From positions 1 to 43,398 of the forward strand of contig BPDI01000025.1 in assembly GCA_019654215.1 (NCBI GenBank): a DNA stretch of 43,398 bases. The letters are read 5' to 3'. Both the position numbers and the translations under genes were made by a program. Source of the stretch: Gammaproteobacteria bacterium. Lineage in GTDB: Bacteria > Pseudomonadota > Gammaproteobacteria > Pseudomonadales > Pseudohongiellaceae. The notes beneath the pieces were generated by a model. It ran no database searches. It saw only the letters and a list, made by a program, of their open reading frames with translations, and was not told the DNA's origin. This document shows, in pieces, positions 1-10,451 of this stretch; positions within the stretch are counted from its first letter, which is position 1; each line of letters starts with the position of its first letter.

Positions 1-780
1 TCTGATCGAACCCGCTACTTAAATGCCCGCAGCACGCTTTCGACCTTGCTTGAGATGGGTGTGGTTCCTGTGGTTAATGAAAATGACACGGTAGCCACGG
101 CAGAATTATGTTTTGGTGATAATGATACGTTGGCAGCGTTAGTTGCAAATCTTATTAATGCCGATGTAATGATCGTACTCACAGATCAGGAAGGGCTCTA
201 TAGTGCCGATCCGCGTCTCCAGAGTTCCGCGGAGTTTATTGAGTCGGCTTCTGCTAATGATGCTAAATTAATAGAGTACGCAGGAAAAGGAACAAGTCTC
301 GGACGCGGTGGTATGTTCACTAAAATTTCCGCTGCGAAGTTAGCTGCTCGATCAGGAACCAATACTCTTATTACAAACGGCAAAGAAAACGATGTATTGC
401 TTCGCGTTGCCAATGGGGAAAATTTGGGAACTTTGCTTGAAGCTGATAGCGAGCCCTTGGCTGCCAGAAAGCAGTGGTTGGCAGGGCAATTAACTTTAAA
501 GGGGTCGCTGGTGTTAGACGCCGGTGCCGTAAAAGTTCTAACAAAATCAGGAAAGAGTTTGCTCGCAGTCGGAATTAAGCAAGTGGAAGGTAAATTTTCC
601 CGCGGCGACGTAGTAGCTTGTGTAGATGAGGCAGGATTCGAAATCGCGCGAGGGCTGGTGAACTATGACATGGGGGAGGTTCAAACTCTAGTGGGACAGA
701 GTAGTGAAAAAATATCTGAACTCTTAGGTTATGCGGGTGAAGAGGAAATTATTCATCGGGACAATATGATACTGAGCTAA
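1..780 (+). CDS. proB: Glutamate 5-kinase, 5'-truncated by the window edge
   Basis: First step of proline synthesis: ATP-dependent phosphorylation of glutamate to glutamyl 5-phosphate in the cytoplasm. The frame is open from base 1, so the real start lies outside the window; 259 codons are visible. The amino-acid-kinase domain shows NENDTV (visible residues 26-31), a following [12 protein letters not shown] stretch that contributes to the active site, and [13 protein letters not shown]. From about visible residue 168 a C-terminal PUA domain begins, as in the long enterobacterial/pseudomonad form (about 370 residues in total, so roughly a third is missing). The gene ends just before a strong two-way terminator and converges on rpsT. 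The order proB / rpsT (opposite strand) / murJ is the usual gammaproteobacterial one. The frame is intact. Confidence 0.95.
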   Translation, partial: SDRTRYLNARSTLSTLLEMGVVPVVNENDTVATAELCFGDNDTLAALVANLINADVMIVLTDQEGLYSADPRLQSSAEFIESASANDAKLIEYAGKGTSLGRGGMFTKISAAKLAARSGTNTLITNGKENDVLLRVANGENLGTLLEADSEPLAARKQWLAGQLTLKGSLVLDAGAVKVLTKSGKSLLAVGIKQVEGKFSRGDVVACVDEAGFEIARGLVNYDMGEVQTLVGQSSEKISELLGYAGEEEIIHRDNMILS

Positions 781-811
781 TATCTCTCACTTCCTACAAA
801 ATCATATGTAT

Positions 812-837
812 AAAAAACCGGCTTAAGCCGGTTTTTT
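812..837. terminator. Bidirectional intrinsic terminator between proB and rpsT
   Basis: A perfect 26-base palindrome: A6, the arm CCGGC, TTAA at the centre, the arm GCCGG, then T6. It has a GC-rich stem and a U-tract when read from either strand, and it sits between two convergent genes, so it probably ends both transcripts. Confidence 0.9.
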
Positions 838-851
838 GTTTTCTGGTCAAT

Positions 852-1115
852 CTATTTCAATGTTTTAACTGCTGCATTCAATCGGCTCTTATGCCGAGCT
901 GCTTTATTCTTATGAATAATGCCCTTATCAGCCATGCGATCAATAACGGGTGCAGCATTGTTATAGGCTTCTGTTGCCGCTGCGTGATCACCGCTTTCGA
1001 TAGCTGCGTCTACCTTCTTTATAGAGGTACGCACCATTGATCGAAAAGAGGCATTATGACGACGTCGAGTTTCGCCTTGCCTTGCACGCTTATGAGCTTG
1101 TGGAGAATTTGCCAA
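852..1115 (-). CDS. rpsT: Small ribosomal subunit protein bS20
   Basis: Primary 16S rRNA-binding protein of the 30S subunit, 87 residues and strongly basic, with the family hallmarks ([12 protein letters not shown] near the N-terminus, [24 protein letters not shown]). Start choice: there is no ATG. Two TTG codons compete, at 1121-1119 and 1115-1113. The AGGAG at 1126-1122 directly abuts the first but lies six bases before the second. The second also gives the usual mature N-terminus Ala-Asn-Ser, so 1115 is chosen. E. coli rpsT also starts with UUG, and there the weak start takes part in S20 autoregulation; a similar control is inferred here. The gene stands alone on the minus strand between the terminator and the divergent murJ. 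Confidence 0.95.
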   Translation of the reverse strand: MANSPQAHKRARQGETRRRHNASFRSMVRTSIKKVDAAIESGDHAAATEAYNNAAPVIDRMADKGIIHKNKAARHKSRLNAAVKTLK

Positions 1116-1379
1116 ACCCAACTCCTATATGTTCTAAAACAGTATTCTAAATCGTAATTTAGAGGCCTAAATTTCGACTTGCCACTTGTCAAAGGTGCGA
1201 CACTATGCCGTTTTCACTAGGTGATGTCAATAGAATGGAATGCTCGTTGACTCCTACTTTTATCCCGTCGAATACTTAACTAATTCAACTGCTTATCCGA
1301 TAGCTCATGTAGAGTGATTCGGGCTTTTGGGACCGTATCCCATTTGCTCTGAAACTGAGATAATCCATCAAGTTTTGCA

Positions 1380-2985
1380 GTGAATAGTATGTCTGATATT
1401 CAAACGGACTCGGAGCGAGTCGATACAAGTGCGTCCAGCACAACCGATCAGGAAAGCGGTCTTTTAAAAGCCAGTGGTATAACTGGATCTATGACCATGA
1501 TTTCCCGAGTATTAGGACTAATTCGGGACATCGTCATCGCTCGGGTGTTTGGTACATCCGATGCAACTGACGCTTTTTTTCTTGCCAATAAGATTCCTAA
1601 TTTCATGCGTCGTCTGTTTGCAGAAGGAGCATTTAATCAGGCCTTTGTGCCGGTACTATCCGAATACCGCACACAAAAATCACATACAGATGTCCAGGGA
1701 TTGGTAAACGCAGCGAGTGGAAGTCTGGGTGGATTTCTGCTCCTAGTTACAGTTGCTGTGATTATCATGGCGCCACTTCTAGCAGTTCCTATTGCCTATG
1801 GATTTACTGACGAGCCGGAAAAATTTGCCCTCTTTGTCGAAATGCTACGGATAACTTTTCCTTATTTATTATTAATCTCCATGACTGCCTTATGCAGCGC
1901 AATCTTGAAACTCATATGGAAAGTTTGCTATTCCGGCAATTACTCCAGCATTACTTAATGTTTCTCTTATTGGTTGCTCATTCTTGCTTGTACCTTATAT
2001 GCGTGAGCCGGAATTGGCTCTTGCCTGGGCAGTATTAATCGCTGGATTTGCTCAGTTGTTTTTTCAATTGCCGTTTCTGCAACGTATTAATCTGTTACCA
2101 AAGCCGAAAAGAAATAAGTCACATGAGGGTGTAGCAAGAATCAAAAATTTAATGTTGCCTGCGCTGTTTGGTGTTTCTGTAACTCAAATTAATTTAATGC
2201 TGGATGTGTTTATCGCATCTTTATTAACTACTGGCAGTGTTTCCTGGCTCTACTATTCAGATCGTTTAATGGAATTACCCCTTGGTACCTTTGGTATTGC
2301 TATCGCTATCGTTGTATTACCAAGCTTATCCCGCAAGCACGCGGAAGCTTCAACTGCTGAATTTGCGGAGACTTTAGATTGGGCTTTTCGTTTGGTTTGT
2401 CTGATTGCGATACCTGCATCCTTGGCCTTAATGCTAATTACTGAGCCATTATTAGTTACGCTTTTTCAGAATGAAAACTTTCCCGCTTCCGATGTGATTG
2501 GTTCGGCTGGCTCATTGCGAGCCTATTCTCTCGGATTAATTGCTTTCATGGCTATTAAGATTTTTTCGCCAGGCTTCTATGCTCGGCAAAACACTTCTAC
2601 ACCGGTACGCATCGGTATTATTGCCATGACTTCAAACATGGTAATGAACATTATCTTTTATTTAAATGGTCTTGCTCACGTGGGCTTAGCATTGGCTACT
2701 AGTTTGGCAGCATTTCTTAATGCTGGATTGTTACTGCGAGGACTACGCAGTGATAAAGTTTTTTATTTCCAACCAGGTTGGGCCATCTTTCTTCTTCGAA
2801 TGCTTCTTGCAAACGCAGCAATGGTTTTATTTTTAATCTATTTTTTCGGCGAGTGGCAAGAGTGGCTGGAATGGACTATCACTGATCAAGTCTCCCGTCT
2901 CGCTATACTTGTAGTGGGTGGCATGGCGACTTATGGCTTGGTTTTGTTCGCCTTTGGCTTGCGCTGGCGCCATATTTATCGCTAA
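1380..2985 (+). CDS. murJ: Lipid II flippase MurJ, one frameshift
   Basis: MOP-superfamily integral membrane protein that flips lipid II across the inner membrane for peptidoglycan synthesis; essential in most Gram-negatives. The N-terminal part carries the MurJ signature (SRVLGLIRDIVIARVFG, then DAFFLANKIPNFMRRLFAEG) after about 35 polar residues, followed by many hydrophobic helices. The frame breaks at 1908-1910: removing one A from that AAA run gives the expected ILNSYGKFAIPA and joins the two halves into 534 residues, the family length. Start is GTG 1380 or ATG 1389; no clear ribosome-binding site decides. The position after rpsT and divergent from it is canonical, but ribF, which follows murJ in pseudomonads, is absent and a DUF2007 gene takes its place. 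Confidence 0.9.
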
Positions 2986-3019
2986 GCTTTCTTTAAACTA
3001 ATAGCAAATGGCTGTCCTC

Positions 3020-3350
3020 ATGAAACGCATTTATACAGCAGATAGTATCGCGATGGCATGGCATATACGTAATGTGTTAGAACAACATGATATTTACGCT
3101 GAAGTGAAAAATGACAGACTTGCCTCAATTGCCGGTGAAACTCCGATAACGGAAAGCATGCCAGAAGGTTTGGGTTAAACCACTTTATGTAAGACGAGCA
3201 GAGCAAATTATCAAAGAATCGATTCAATCTGATGAGCCCGGAGGCGAGGACTGGATTTGTTCTTCATGCAGTGAAGACAATCTTGGAAGTTTTGGTGTTT
3301 GTTGGAACTGCCAAAGTTTATCCAACCAAGTTAATGAAAAAGCACCTTAA
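3020..3350 (+). CDS. DUF2007 protein with C-terminal zinc ribbon, one frameshift
   Basis: A small gene visible only after frame repair. The N-terminal half (MKRIYTADSIAMAWHIRNVL and on) fits the DUF2007 'putative signal transducing protein' family: one short alpha/beta domain of unknown biochemical role. One extra base near 3163-3171 (the GAAGGTTTGGG stretch) breaks the frame. Without it the protein reads MPEVWVKPLYVRRAEQ and continues to 109 residues. The C-terminus adds a zinc ribbon with Cys80-x2-Cys83 and Cys94-x2-Cys97. Its end overlaps the start of the downstream hydrolase by 17 bases, which suggests translational coupling. No function can be stated beyond the domain family. Confidence 0.72.
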
Positions 3351-4029
3351 ATTCTTTTTACTTTTGCTTCTAAGTCCTACAGCGCTAGCAAATGATTGCG
3401 TAATTCTCCTGCATGGGCTTGCCCGTGTTTCTAATTCAATGTCTGAACTTGAAAGAAAGCTGGGCCAGAGTGGTTACGATGTTGTTAATATTAATTATCC
3501 TTCTATCCGCTACGAGATCGATGTATTAGCTGCTGACGCAGTAGGTCGAGGCATCAGTCGATGCTTAACGCAAAGCCCTGAACGAATTCATTTCGTTACC
3601 CATTCTCTAGGTGGCATCTTGGTTCGTTACTATTTGCAAAAGAATGAATTGGAGTTGTTGGGGAGAGTGGTAATGCTAGGACCGCCTAATAAAGGTAGCG
3701 AGATGGTCGATGGATTATCACCGTTGCCGGGTTTTGGATTATTAGGCCCAACTAGTCGCGTTTTAGGAACAGAAGAAGAAAGTGTTATAAATGAGCTAGG
3801 GCCGGTCGAGTTTGAGTTAGGCGTAATTGCAGGAAGTACAAGTATAAATCCCATTGGTTTTTTATTTATCGAAGGTCCTCATGACAGTATTGTGAGTGTG
3901 GAAAGTACTAAAGTGGAAGGCATGGACGCACATATTGTTTTACCTGTTACGCATACCTTTATGATGCGCAATAATGAGGTGATCGATCACACCATACATT
4001 TCCTGGAAACTGGTCAGTTTATTCCGTAA
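3334..4029 (+). CDS. Secreted alpha/beta-hydrolase (lipase/acyltransferase-like)
   Basis: 231 residues with a Sec signal peptide: MKKH, a Leu-rich core, then SPTALAN, giving likely export to the periplasm. Hydrolase features: CVILLHGLAR oxyanion strand (residues 22-31), nucleophile elbow THSLGG with Ser91, a likely acid at Asp184 (GPHDS) and a histidine at His207 (THTF). This resembles the small PGAP1/lipase-like alpha/beta hydrolases, but the substrate cannot be told. The frame remains open upstream to about 3232, but that part is the zinc-ribbon end of the previous gene read in another frame. The ATG at 3334, directly followed by the signal peptide, is therefore the better start. It forms a two-gene unit with the DUF2007 gene and converges on efpL. 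Confidence 0.85.
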   Translation: MKKHLKFFLLLLLSPTALANDCVILLHGLARVSNSMSELERKLGQSGYDVVNINYPSIRYEIDVLAADAVGRGISRCLTQSPERIHFVTHSLGGILVRYYLQKNELELLGRVVMLGPPNKGSEMVDGLSPLPGFGLLGPTSRVLGTEEESVINELGPVEFELGVIAGSTSINPIGFLFIEGPHDSIVSVESTKVEGMDAHIVLPVTHTFMMRNNEVIDHTIHFLETGQFIP

Positions 4030-4111
4030 TAATGGACGAGAATGAGGATCGAATAAGTTTGTTAACGGAACTTGAGTCTGGCGGCGGTGTGCTTGTTCTT
4101 CTTATAAAGGC

Positions 4112-4678
4112 TTATACCCGAGACATAAATTTCCCTGTTGTAGTATTCACCCTAACAGTTGCTCCTGGTGATAAATATTCAGGTACTTGAATTTCAAGCC
4201 CCGTAGACAATATAGCTGTTTTGCTCCTGTTGGTTGCAGACGAACCTGTAATAGCAGGTGGCGTATCTGCGATAATTAAATTAACCGATTGAGGCAGTTC
4301 TATTCCAACCAGATCGCCATCCATAATGAGCGCGATAATGTCTTCTTGTTGTGTCACGAGATAAGGAATTTGCTCTTCCAGTTGATCTGCGTTCATGCCG
4401 TACTGACTATAGTCTTCCATATTCATGAAGTAATAGATGTCGCCATCGAGATAGGAATAGTGAACCGGTATACGCATGCAGTCGGCTTCTTTTAATAGAT
4501 CGTCGCCTTTAAATGAGGCATCAAGCTTCTGTTGAGTTTGCAAATTATTAAATCGAACTTTATAAAGGGTAACTGCCCCTCTGGAAGAAGGGGATTTTGC
4601 TTCTAACTGCTTAATGATATGAGGTACGCCTTCCATATCAATAATCATCCCTTTTTTCAGCTCACTTGCCTTTGGCAT
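4112..4678 (-). CDS. efpL: EF-P-like translation factor EfpL (YeiP)
   Basis: 188-residue, three-domain EF-P paralogue that relieves ribosome stalling at proline-rich and other difficult motifs. Family-specific features are the start MPKASELKKGMIID, the domain I loop SPSSRGAVTLYK with arginine at position 33 in place of the lysine that EF-P carries and modifies, FKGDD, YYFMNMEDY, and the C-terminal STGLEIQVPEYLSPG. This separates it from EF-P proper and from the eIF5A type. The frame is intact. It stands alone, divergent from the DAHP synthase gene and convergent with the hydrolase. The Arg tip suggests that it works without lysylation, as in E. coli EfpL (family knowledge). Confidence 0.92.
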   Translation of the reverse strand: MPKASELKKGMIIDMEGVPHIIKQLEAKSPSSRGAVTLYKVRFNNLQTQQKLDASFKGDDLLKEADCMRIPVHYSYLDGDIYYFMNMEDYSQYGMNADQLEEQIPYLVTQQEDIIALIMDGDLVGIELPQSVNLIIADTPPAITGSSATNRSKTAILSTGLEIQVPEYLSPGATVRVNTTTGKFMSRV

Positions 4679-4855
4679 CTAATGTTCCTGTCGTTATATC
4701 TGATTATTTTCAACTGGCGAAATGTATCTTATGGAGTAAACGGCCGCAATGTCAGAGAAGAAACAGCTAAAATTCAATCTTAGCGAAGATGAGCTTTGAG
4801 TTAAGCACCTAAATACTCCATAATTCCCGGTCCTGAAAAAGTAGCAGACTAAGAA

Positions 4856-5930
4856 ATGGCGAAACGAGCAAAGGAAATAGACAATCTTCATATCATAGGG
4901 TATGAGGAGTTGCCCACACCTGGCGCGCTGAAAAACGATTTCTCCTTAAAAGGCGATGCCCTTAAAACTGTTAAGCGAGGCCACAGGCAGGTCAAGTCGA
5001 TATTGAATCGCGATGATATGCGCTTAATTGTCGTGGTTGGCCCGTGCTCGATTCACAATCCAGAAGAAGCCATAGAGTATGCAAAATTGCTGAAACCATT
5101 GGCGGACGAGTTGGCTGAAGACTTATTAATTCTGATGCGCGTTTATTTTGAAAAGCCTCGAACCTCGTTGGCTGGGAAGGGCTAATCTATGACCCCCATT
5201 TAGATGGTCCCATCGCATTGATCACGGTATTCGCATTGGCCGAAGGCTAATGTTAGATATTGCTGAAATCGGATTACCAATTGCGATTGAAGCGTTGGAT
5301 CTGATTTCTCCTCAATACTTGCAAGACTTGGTGAGTTGGACAGCCATTGGTGCAAGAACTACTGAATCTCCAACTCATCGAAAACTGGCCAGTGGAATTT
5401 CTTCTGCCATAGGTTTTAAAAACAATGTGGATGGTGAATTAATGGTTGCGATTAATGCTATACGCTCCGCTTCCGCTAATCATAGCTTTATTTCTATAAC
5501 AGAAGAGGGCAAAGTCGCAGTTTTTCGCACTGAAGGTAACCCACACTGCCATGTAATACTAAGAGGTGGTAAATCACCAAATTTTGATCGCGAGAGTGTT
5601 AAGCGCTGTGAGGAAGAATTAAAAAAAGGCTGGTCATGAAGACAATATCATGATTGATTGCAGTCATGGAATTCACAAAAAAATCATACAAAACAAATAG
5701 AAGTGCTTAATGATGTTGCAAAGCAATTGCAGCAAGGAAACAAATCAATTATTGGGGTAATGATTGAAAGCAATTTGGAGGAAGGAAATCAACCTATACC
5801 AGATGCCCTTTGAAGAGATCCGTCCTGGTGTGTCTGTGACTGATGCTTGATAAGCTGGGAAACTACTGAAAGCGTTTTACGTAATTTCGCCAAAGAGGTT
5901 AGCGTCGCACTAAAAGCCAGGTCCGCTTGA
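4856..5930 (+). CDS. aroG: 3-deoxy-7-phosphoheptulonate (DAHP) synthase, class I, multiple frameshifts
   Basis: First committed enzyme of the shikimate pathway, condensing phosphoenolpyruvate with erythrose 4-phosphate. Class I (AroF/G/H) landmarks are all present: VGPCSIHNPE, MRVYFEKPRT, SWTAIGARTTESPTHR, GFKNNVDG, GNPHCHVILRGGK, then MIDCSHGNS, IIGVMIESN and GVSVTDACISWE. The frame is broken about six times: one base missing near 5168, near 5208, at 5670-5673 and at 5849-5850, and one base extra in the A-run/GG at 5615-5625 and at 5808-5811. Repair gives 358 residues, the normal length, with active-site residues unchanged. No decay by substitution is seen, so consensus error is more likely than a true pseudogene. 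The feedback class (Phe, Tyr or Trp) cannot be assigned. Start ATG 4856 matches the family N-terminus. Confidence 0.85.
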
Positions 5931-5939
5931 TGCAGATCA

Positions 5940-6340
5940 ATAGGCGTCTTACTTGCACCAAGTATCTTCTGCTTGCCAAAAAAATTACACTTTGTAGAGT
6001 ATCGCTGTTACGAAGCAGTAAATTGCTTTGGGACTGTTTCAAAAAATATTACTGGCTATAAATCCACAATCACAATGAGATTTATTGATTAATCGGATTC
6101 GTCAGATTTGCGTATATGAATCTGGTAATTTTTGCGTAGTGCATGAGATTAAAGATCCGGCTCATGACAATTTGTAGATGATATTTAATTGCGTCGCGAC
6201 TCTTATGTTAAACTATCTTTGATCAAACTCGGCTCAGAATGCGTTAGATTTTACGGCGGTATAATTTAGAAATCCCTGCGGATCGCATATACCTGCCCAA
6301 TGGCAACCCGGCTTTGAATGCAGTGACAGATAGAAAATAA
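5940..6340 (+). pseudogene. Unrecognised, frame-disrupted ORF
   Basis: Between the DAHP synthase stop and the aminotransferase there is no intact ORF, but consecutive segments in shifting plus-strand frames look coding. Around 5973-6090 the frame reads LPKKLHFVEYRCYEAVNCFG and on. Around 6110-6170 a segment reads YESGNFCVVHEIKDPAHDN. Around 6180-6235 it reads LRRDSYVKLSLIKLGSECVR, and the tail LEIPADRIYLPNGNPALNAV runs to a TAA at 6338-6340. Joined, they would give a protein of roughly 130 residues. I do not recognise the family. It could equally be fortuitous open sequence. Confidence 0.3.
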
Positions 6341-6358
6341 CTGTTCTTGCCCGAGAAT

Positions 6359-7555
6359 TTACTCAGCTAAAACCTCAGCCAAACTATTTACCAGATAATC
6401 GATATTGTTATCATTTATGCTGGCAACATTTATTCGGCTAGAATTGACTAAATAGATGCTGTAATTCTCGATGAGAGTTTTGATCTGACCGGCATTGGAA
6501 ACCCAAAAATGAGAACATTCCTTTTTCGTTTTCGATAAAACCGAAGTCGCGCGCTATTTCAGCATCTTTCAGTTTTTGTACGAATTGAGAGCGTAGTTTG
6601 TTGATGCGATCGCGAATTTCTTTAAGTTCCTCTTCCCAAGATGAACGTAACTCCGGTGTATTCATAATCAATTGAACGATGGCTGCGCCATGGTCAGGCG
6701 GCATGGAGTAATTTGCCCGGGCTGCCGCTGTCAGCACGGTGCTTGCAGTTGCACAGGATTCATCGCTGTCACAGACTAGGGTCACTGCACCGGTTCGTTC
6801 CCGATATAGGCCAAAGTTTTTAGAACAGGAACTTACGATTATTAGTTCTGGTAGTGACTCTGCTAATAGCCGCACGCCATGAACGTCTTCCTCGAGGCCG
6901 GTTCCCATACCTTGATAGGCAAGATCGATAAAGACATTAAATCCTTGTTGTAAGGCTACGTCCCGCACGGCTTCCCATTGTTCAGGACTTAAATCTGCAC
7001 CGCTGGGGTTATGGCAGCAGCCGTGTAATAACACTAAATCGCCTTGGGGTACTTGCTGCAGTATTTTCAGCATATCGATAAATTTTACGTTTTGTGATTC
7101 GTGGTCATAGTAAGGATAGGACTTGAACTTCAATCCAGCAGAGCCGATTAAGGGTTTGTGGTTTGCCCAGGTAGGGTCACTTACCCATACAGTAGCCTCG
7201 GCATTAGCTTTACCGATAAATTCTGCAGCTAATCTCAGACCGCCACATCCTCCTGGGGTTTGTACAGTAACTCGTCTTTTGCCCAACTTTGAAATAGGTC
7301 TTGACCTAGAATCAATTTCGCGATTGTTTCGTTGTAATCAGCTGCACCATTTGGACCCACATAGGTCTTTGAATCTTGTGATTGCAGAATTATTTTCTCT
7401 GCTTGTTTTACCGCTTTCATTATTGGCGTATTACCTACCCCATCTTTGTACACGCCCATCCCCAAATCGATCTTGTTGGGATTAGCATCAGTTTTGAATT
7501 TGGCAGTGAGACCTAAAATTGGATCCGGTGGGAGAGCTTGAAGTGATTGAAACAT
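6359..7555 (-). CDS. Aspartate/aromatic amino acid aminotransferase (AspC/TyrB family), two frameshifts
   Basis: PLP-dependent class I aminotransferase moving amino groups between glutamate/aspartate or aromatic amino acids and 2-oxoacids. The N-terminus (MFQSLQALPPDPILGLTAKF) is typical of AspC/TyrB. Further landmarks are TPGGCGGLR, DPTWANHKP, HGCCHNPSGADL, DLAYQGMGTGLEED and the PLP lysine in SSCSKNFGLYRERTG. Frame repairs: one base missing near 7264 (giving KDRVTVQTPGG) and one extra base at 6499-6501 (giving FLGSNAGQIKTLIENYSIY). The repaired protein has 398 residues and ends VNSLAEVLAE. It lies 10 bases behind folD on the same strand, probably co-transcribed. I cannot choose between AspC and TyrB specificity. 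Proximity to the DAHP synthase gene fits aromatic amino acid synthesis, but this is only suggestive. Confidence 0.88.
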
Positions 7556-7565
7556 GATAACTTCT

Positions 7566-8437
7566 CTATCGTCGTTGGTAGGCTTTAAGAGTATTTTGTA
7601 ACAATGAGGCTCGAGTCATGGGGCCGACGCCGCCGGTTACATAAGTAATGTGTGAGCATTTGTCTTTTACATTTTCGAAATCGACATCGCCGACATTGCG
7701 GAAGCCTTTATTCTTCGTGCTGTCTAAGATGCGAGTTTGGCCAACATCAATTACGACCGCACCTTCTTTAACCATATCTGCAGTAACAAATTCAGTTTTG
7801 CCAATTGCTACAATAAGGATATCTGCACTACTGCAAAGTTCTTTTAAGTCCTTTGTGCGACTATGAGCGATTGTTACCGTTGCATTACCTGGGTTTGTGT
7901 TGCGTGATAATAATATCGCCATTGGCGTTCCACAATATTGCTGCGGCCAAGAACTACACAGTGCTTGCCTTCGGTTTCAATGTTGTAGCGACGAAACAAT
8001 TCCATGATCCCATTTGGTGTGGCAGATAGAAAACCGGGAAGACCCAAACTCATTTGCCGACGTTTTCAGGGCAAAAACCATCCATGTCTTTCTTCGGATC
8101 GATAGCAAGAATTACTTTGTTTTCATCCATGTGAGTCGGTAGCGGGAGCTGCACGATAAATCCATCGATATCATCATCGGCGTTTAACTCGGCGATCTTG
8201 TCGAGTAATTTTTCCTCGCTTATAGTCTCTTTCATACGAATCACGGTTGAGTTGAAGCCTACTTCGTCGCAGTCTCTTGCTTTCATTGCAACGTAGTTCT
8301 GACTGGGGCCATCATTTCCTACCAGAATCGCAGCTAGGTGAGGAGCTCGTTTGCCGTTTGATTTAATTTGAGCAACTGTCTCGGCTATTTCCTGGCCGAA
8401 TTTGCTGAGAACATGACGTCCCGTCAAGTAATTGCAT
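7566..8437 (-). CDS. folD: Methylenetetrahydrofolate dehydrogenase / cyclohydrolase FolD, frameshifts
   Basis: Bifunctional cytosolic enzyme interconverting 5,10-methylene-THF and 10-formyl-THF. Landmarks: the LDGR start, [20 protein letters not shown] (the YxxxK catalytic pair), [32 protein letters not shown] (Rossmann/NADP site) and [11 protein letters not shown]. Frame repairs: one extra A near 8418 (restores [13 protein letters not shown] from the ATG at 8437), one base missing near 8056 ([12 protein letters not shown]) and one near 7927 (NIVGTPMAIL). The repaired gene is 291 codons, the family length. Usually single copy and essential or nearly so, which argues that the indels are not real inactivating mutations. 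It is followed after 10 bases by the aminotransferase. Confidence 0.9.
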
Positions 8438-8562
8438 CTTGTTTCGTCCGCTTGTTGAATTGTAAAGATTGCTTAGAAATCAAAAGGAATATTTCGATCG
8501 CTAAGAGGTGCTATCGAAGGCCGTGTATCATAAACGAGGGGGAGGGGCATCTCAAGAGAGAG

Positions 8563-8982
8563 CTACCATTTGCCGGTGTTTTCCATACTTGCCCACGGTT
8601 CTTTTGTGGGTAGTGCGTCTCCATTCTGAAGCAGTTCGATAGAAATATTGTCCGGCGATCGAACAAATGCCATACGCCCGTCTCGAGGAGGCCGATTAAT
8701 GGTAACTCCGTTGTCCATTAGTCGCTGGCAAGTTTCATAAATATCATCAACTGCATAGGCAAGGTGACCAAAATTTCGACCTTCGTCGTAATCTTCCGAA
8801 TCCCAGTTGTAGGTCAATTCCACCTGGGCTTCTTCGTCTCCTAGTGCTGCTAAAAATACTAAAGTGAATCTTCCTTCCTCGTTTTCATAACGATTTACTT
8901 CTGTAAGCCCCAGCTTATTGCAGTAAAAATCAAGGGAATCGTTAATGCTTTTTACGCGCACCATAGTATGTAGATACTTCAT
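8563..8982 (-). CDS. gloA: Lactoylglutathione lyase (glyoxalase I)
   Basis: Converts the methylglyoxal-glutathione hemithioacetal to S-lactoylglutathione. 139 residues with one intact vicinal-oxygen-chelate fold. The four metal ligands of the E. coli type are present: His5 (KYLHTMVRV), Glu55 (AQVELTYNW), His72 (NFGHLAYAV) and Glu115 (ISIELLQ). The short form without the long insertion suggests a Ni2+/Co2+-preferring enzyme (family knowledge). It lies 34 bases downstream of frmA on the same strand, so the two probably form a glutathione-dependent aldehyde detoxification operon. Confidence 0.94.
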   Translation of the reverse strand: MKYLHTMVRVKSINDSLDFYCNKLGLTEVNRYENEEGRFTLVFLAALGDEEAQVELTYNWDSEDYDEGRNFGHLAYAVDDIYETCQRLMDNGVTINRPPRDGRMAFVRSPDNISIELLQNGDALPTKEPWASMENTGKW

Positions 8983-9016
8983 TTATCTGCCCTCTCTTTT
9001 CAGTCTGATCTTTAAG

Positions 9017-10124
<1,108 letters not shown>

Positions 10125-10451
10125 GTTCATATCCTTCTTGCTGTGAGCTAAGGGCTCTTTGTTATAAGTTAGAGGGTCATCATTGTAAAAGAGGCCGCAA
10201 CCCGGCGGCAACAAATCCTAGCCTAACGACACTAAACATCTATATTGGGAAGAGATTAAGCTAATGATCCTGAAAATCGCACTGTCGGGCAAAAGCCTGG
10301 CCGAGCATGTATTAACTGTTTCTTGTCAAGAGGCGAACGGAATTACGCACACCATTAGCGGGTTTTAGATAAATCCGAACTGGAGCTCTGACTCTCGAGA
10401 GAGTATTATGCCGCGCTGATTTGGGCAAATCTCATTGCAACAAGCGAGCTT
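10125..10451. other. Divergent intergenic region frmA / TauE
   Basis: 327 bases between two divergent genes, so it should hold both promoters. A 35-codon ORF begins at ATG 10264 (MILKIALSGKSLAEHV, ends 10368), and its frame can be continued by one shift. I cannot tell whether it is a gene. No clear operator or hairpin is seen. Confidence 0.4.

Noticed and set aside
3232..3333. Upstream extension of the hydrolase by 34 codons
   Set aside because: This stretch is the zinc-ribbon end of the DUF2007 gene in another frame, and the signal peptide begins at ATG 3334.
4032..4190. A 52-codon plus-strand ORF between the hydrolase and efpL
   Set aside because: Two thirds of it is antisense to efpL, no ribosome-binding site is evident and no family is recognised.
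4856..5930. Programmed frameshifting in the aroG-type gene and others
   Set aside because: The breaks are too many, of both signs, and lack a consistent slippery sequence with a downstream structure.
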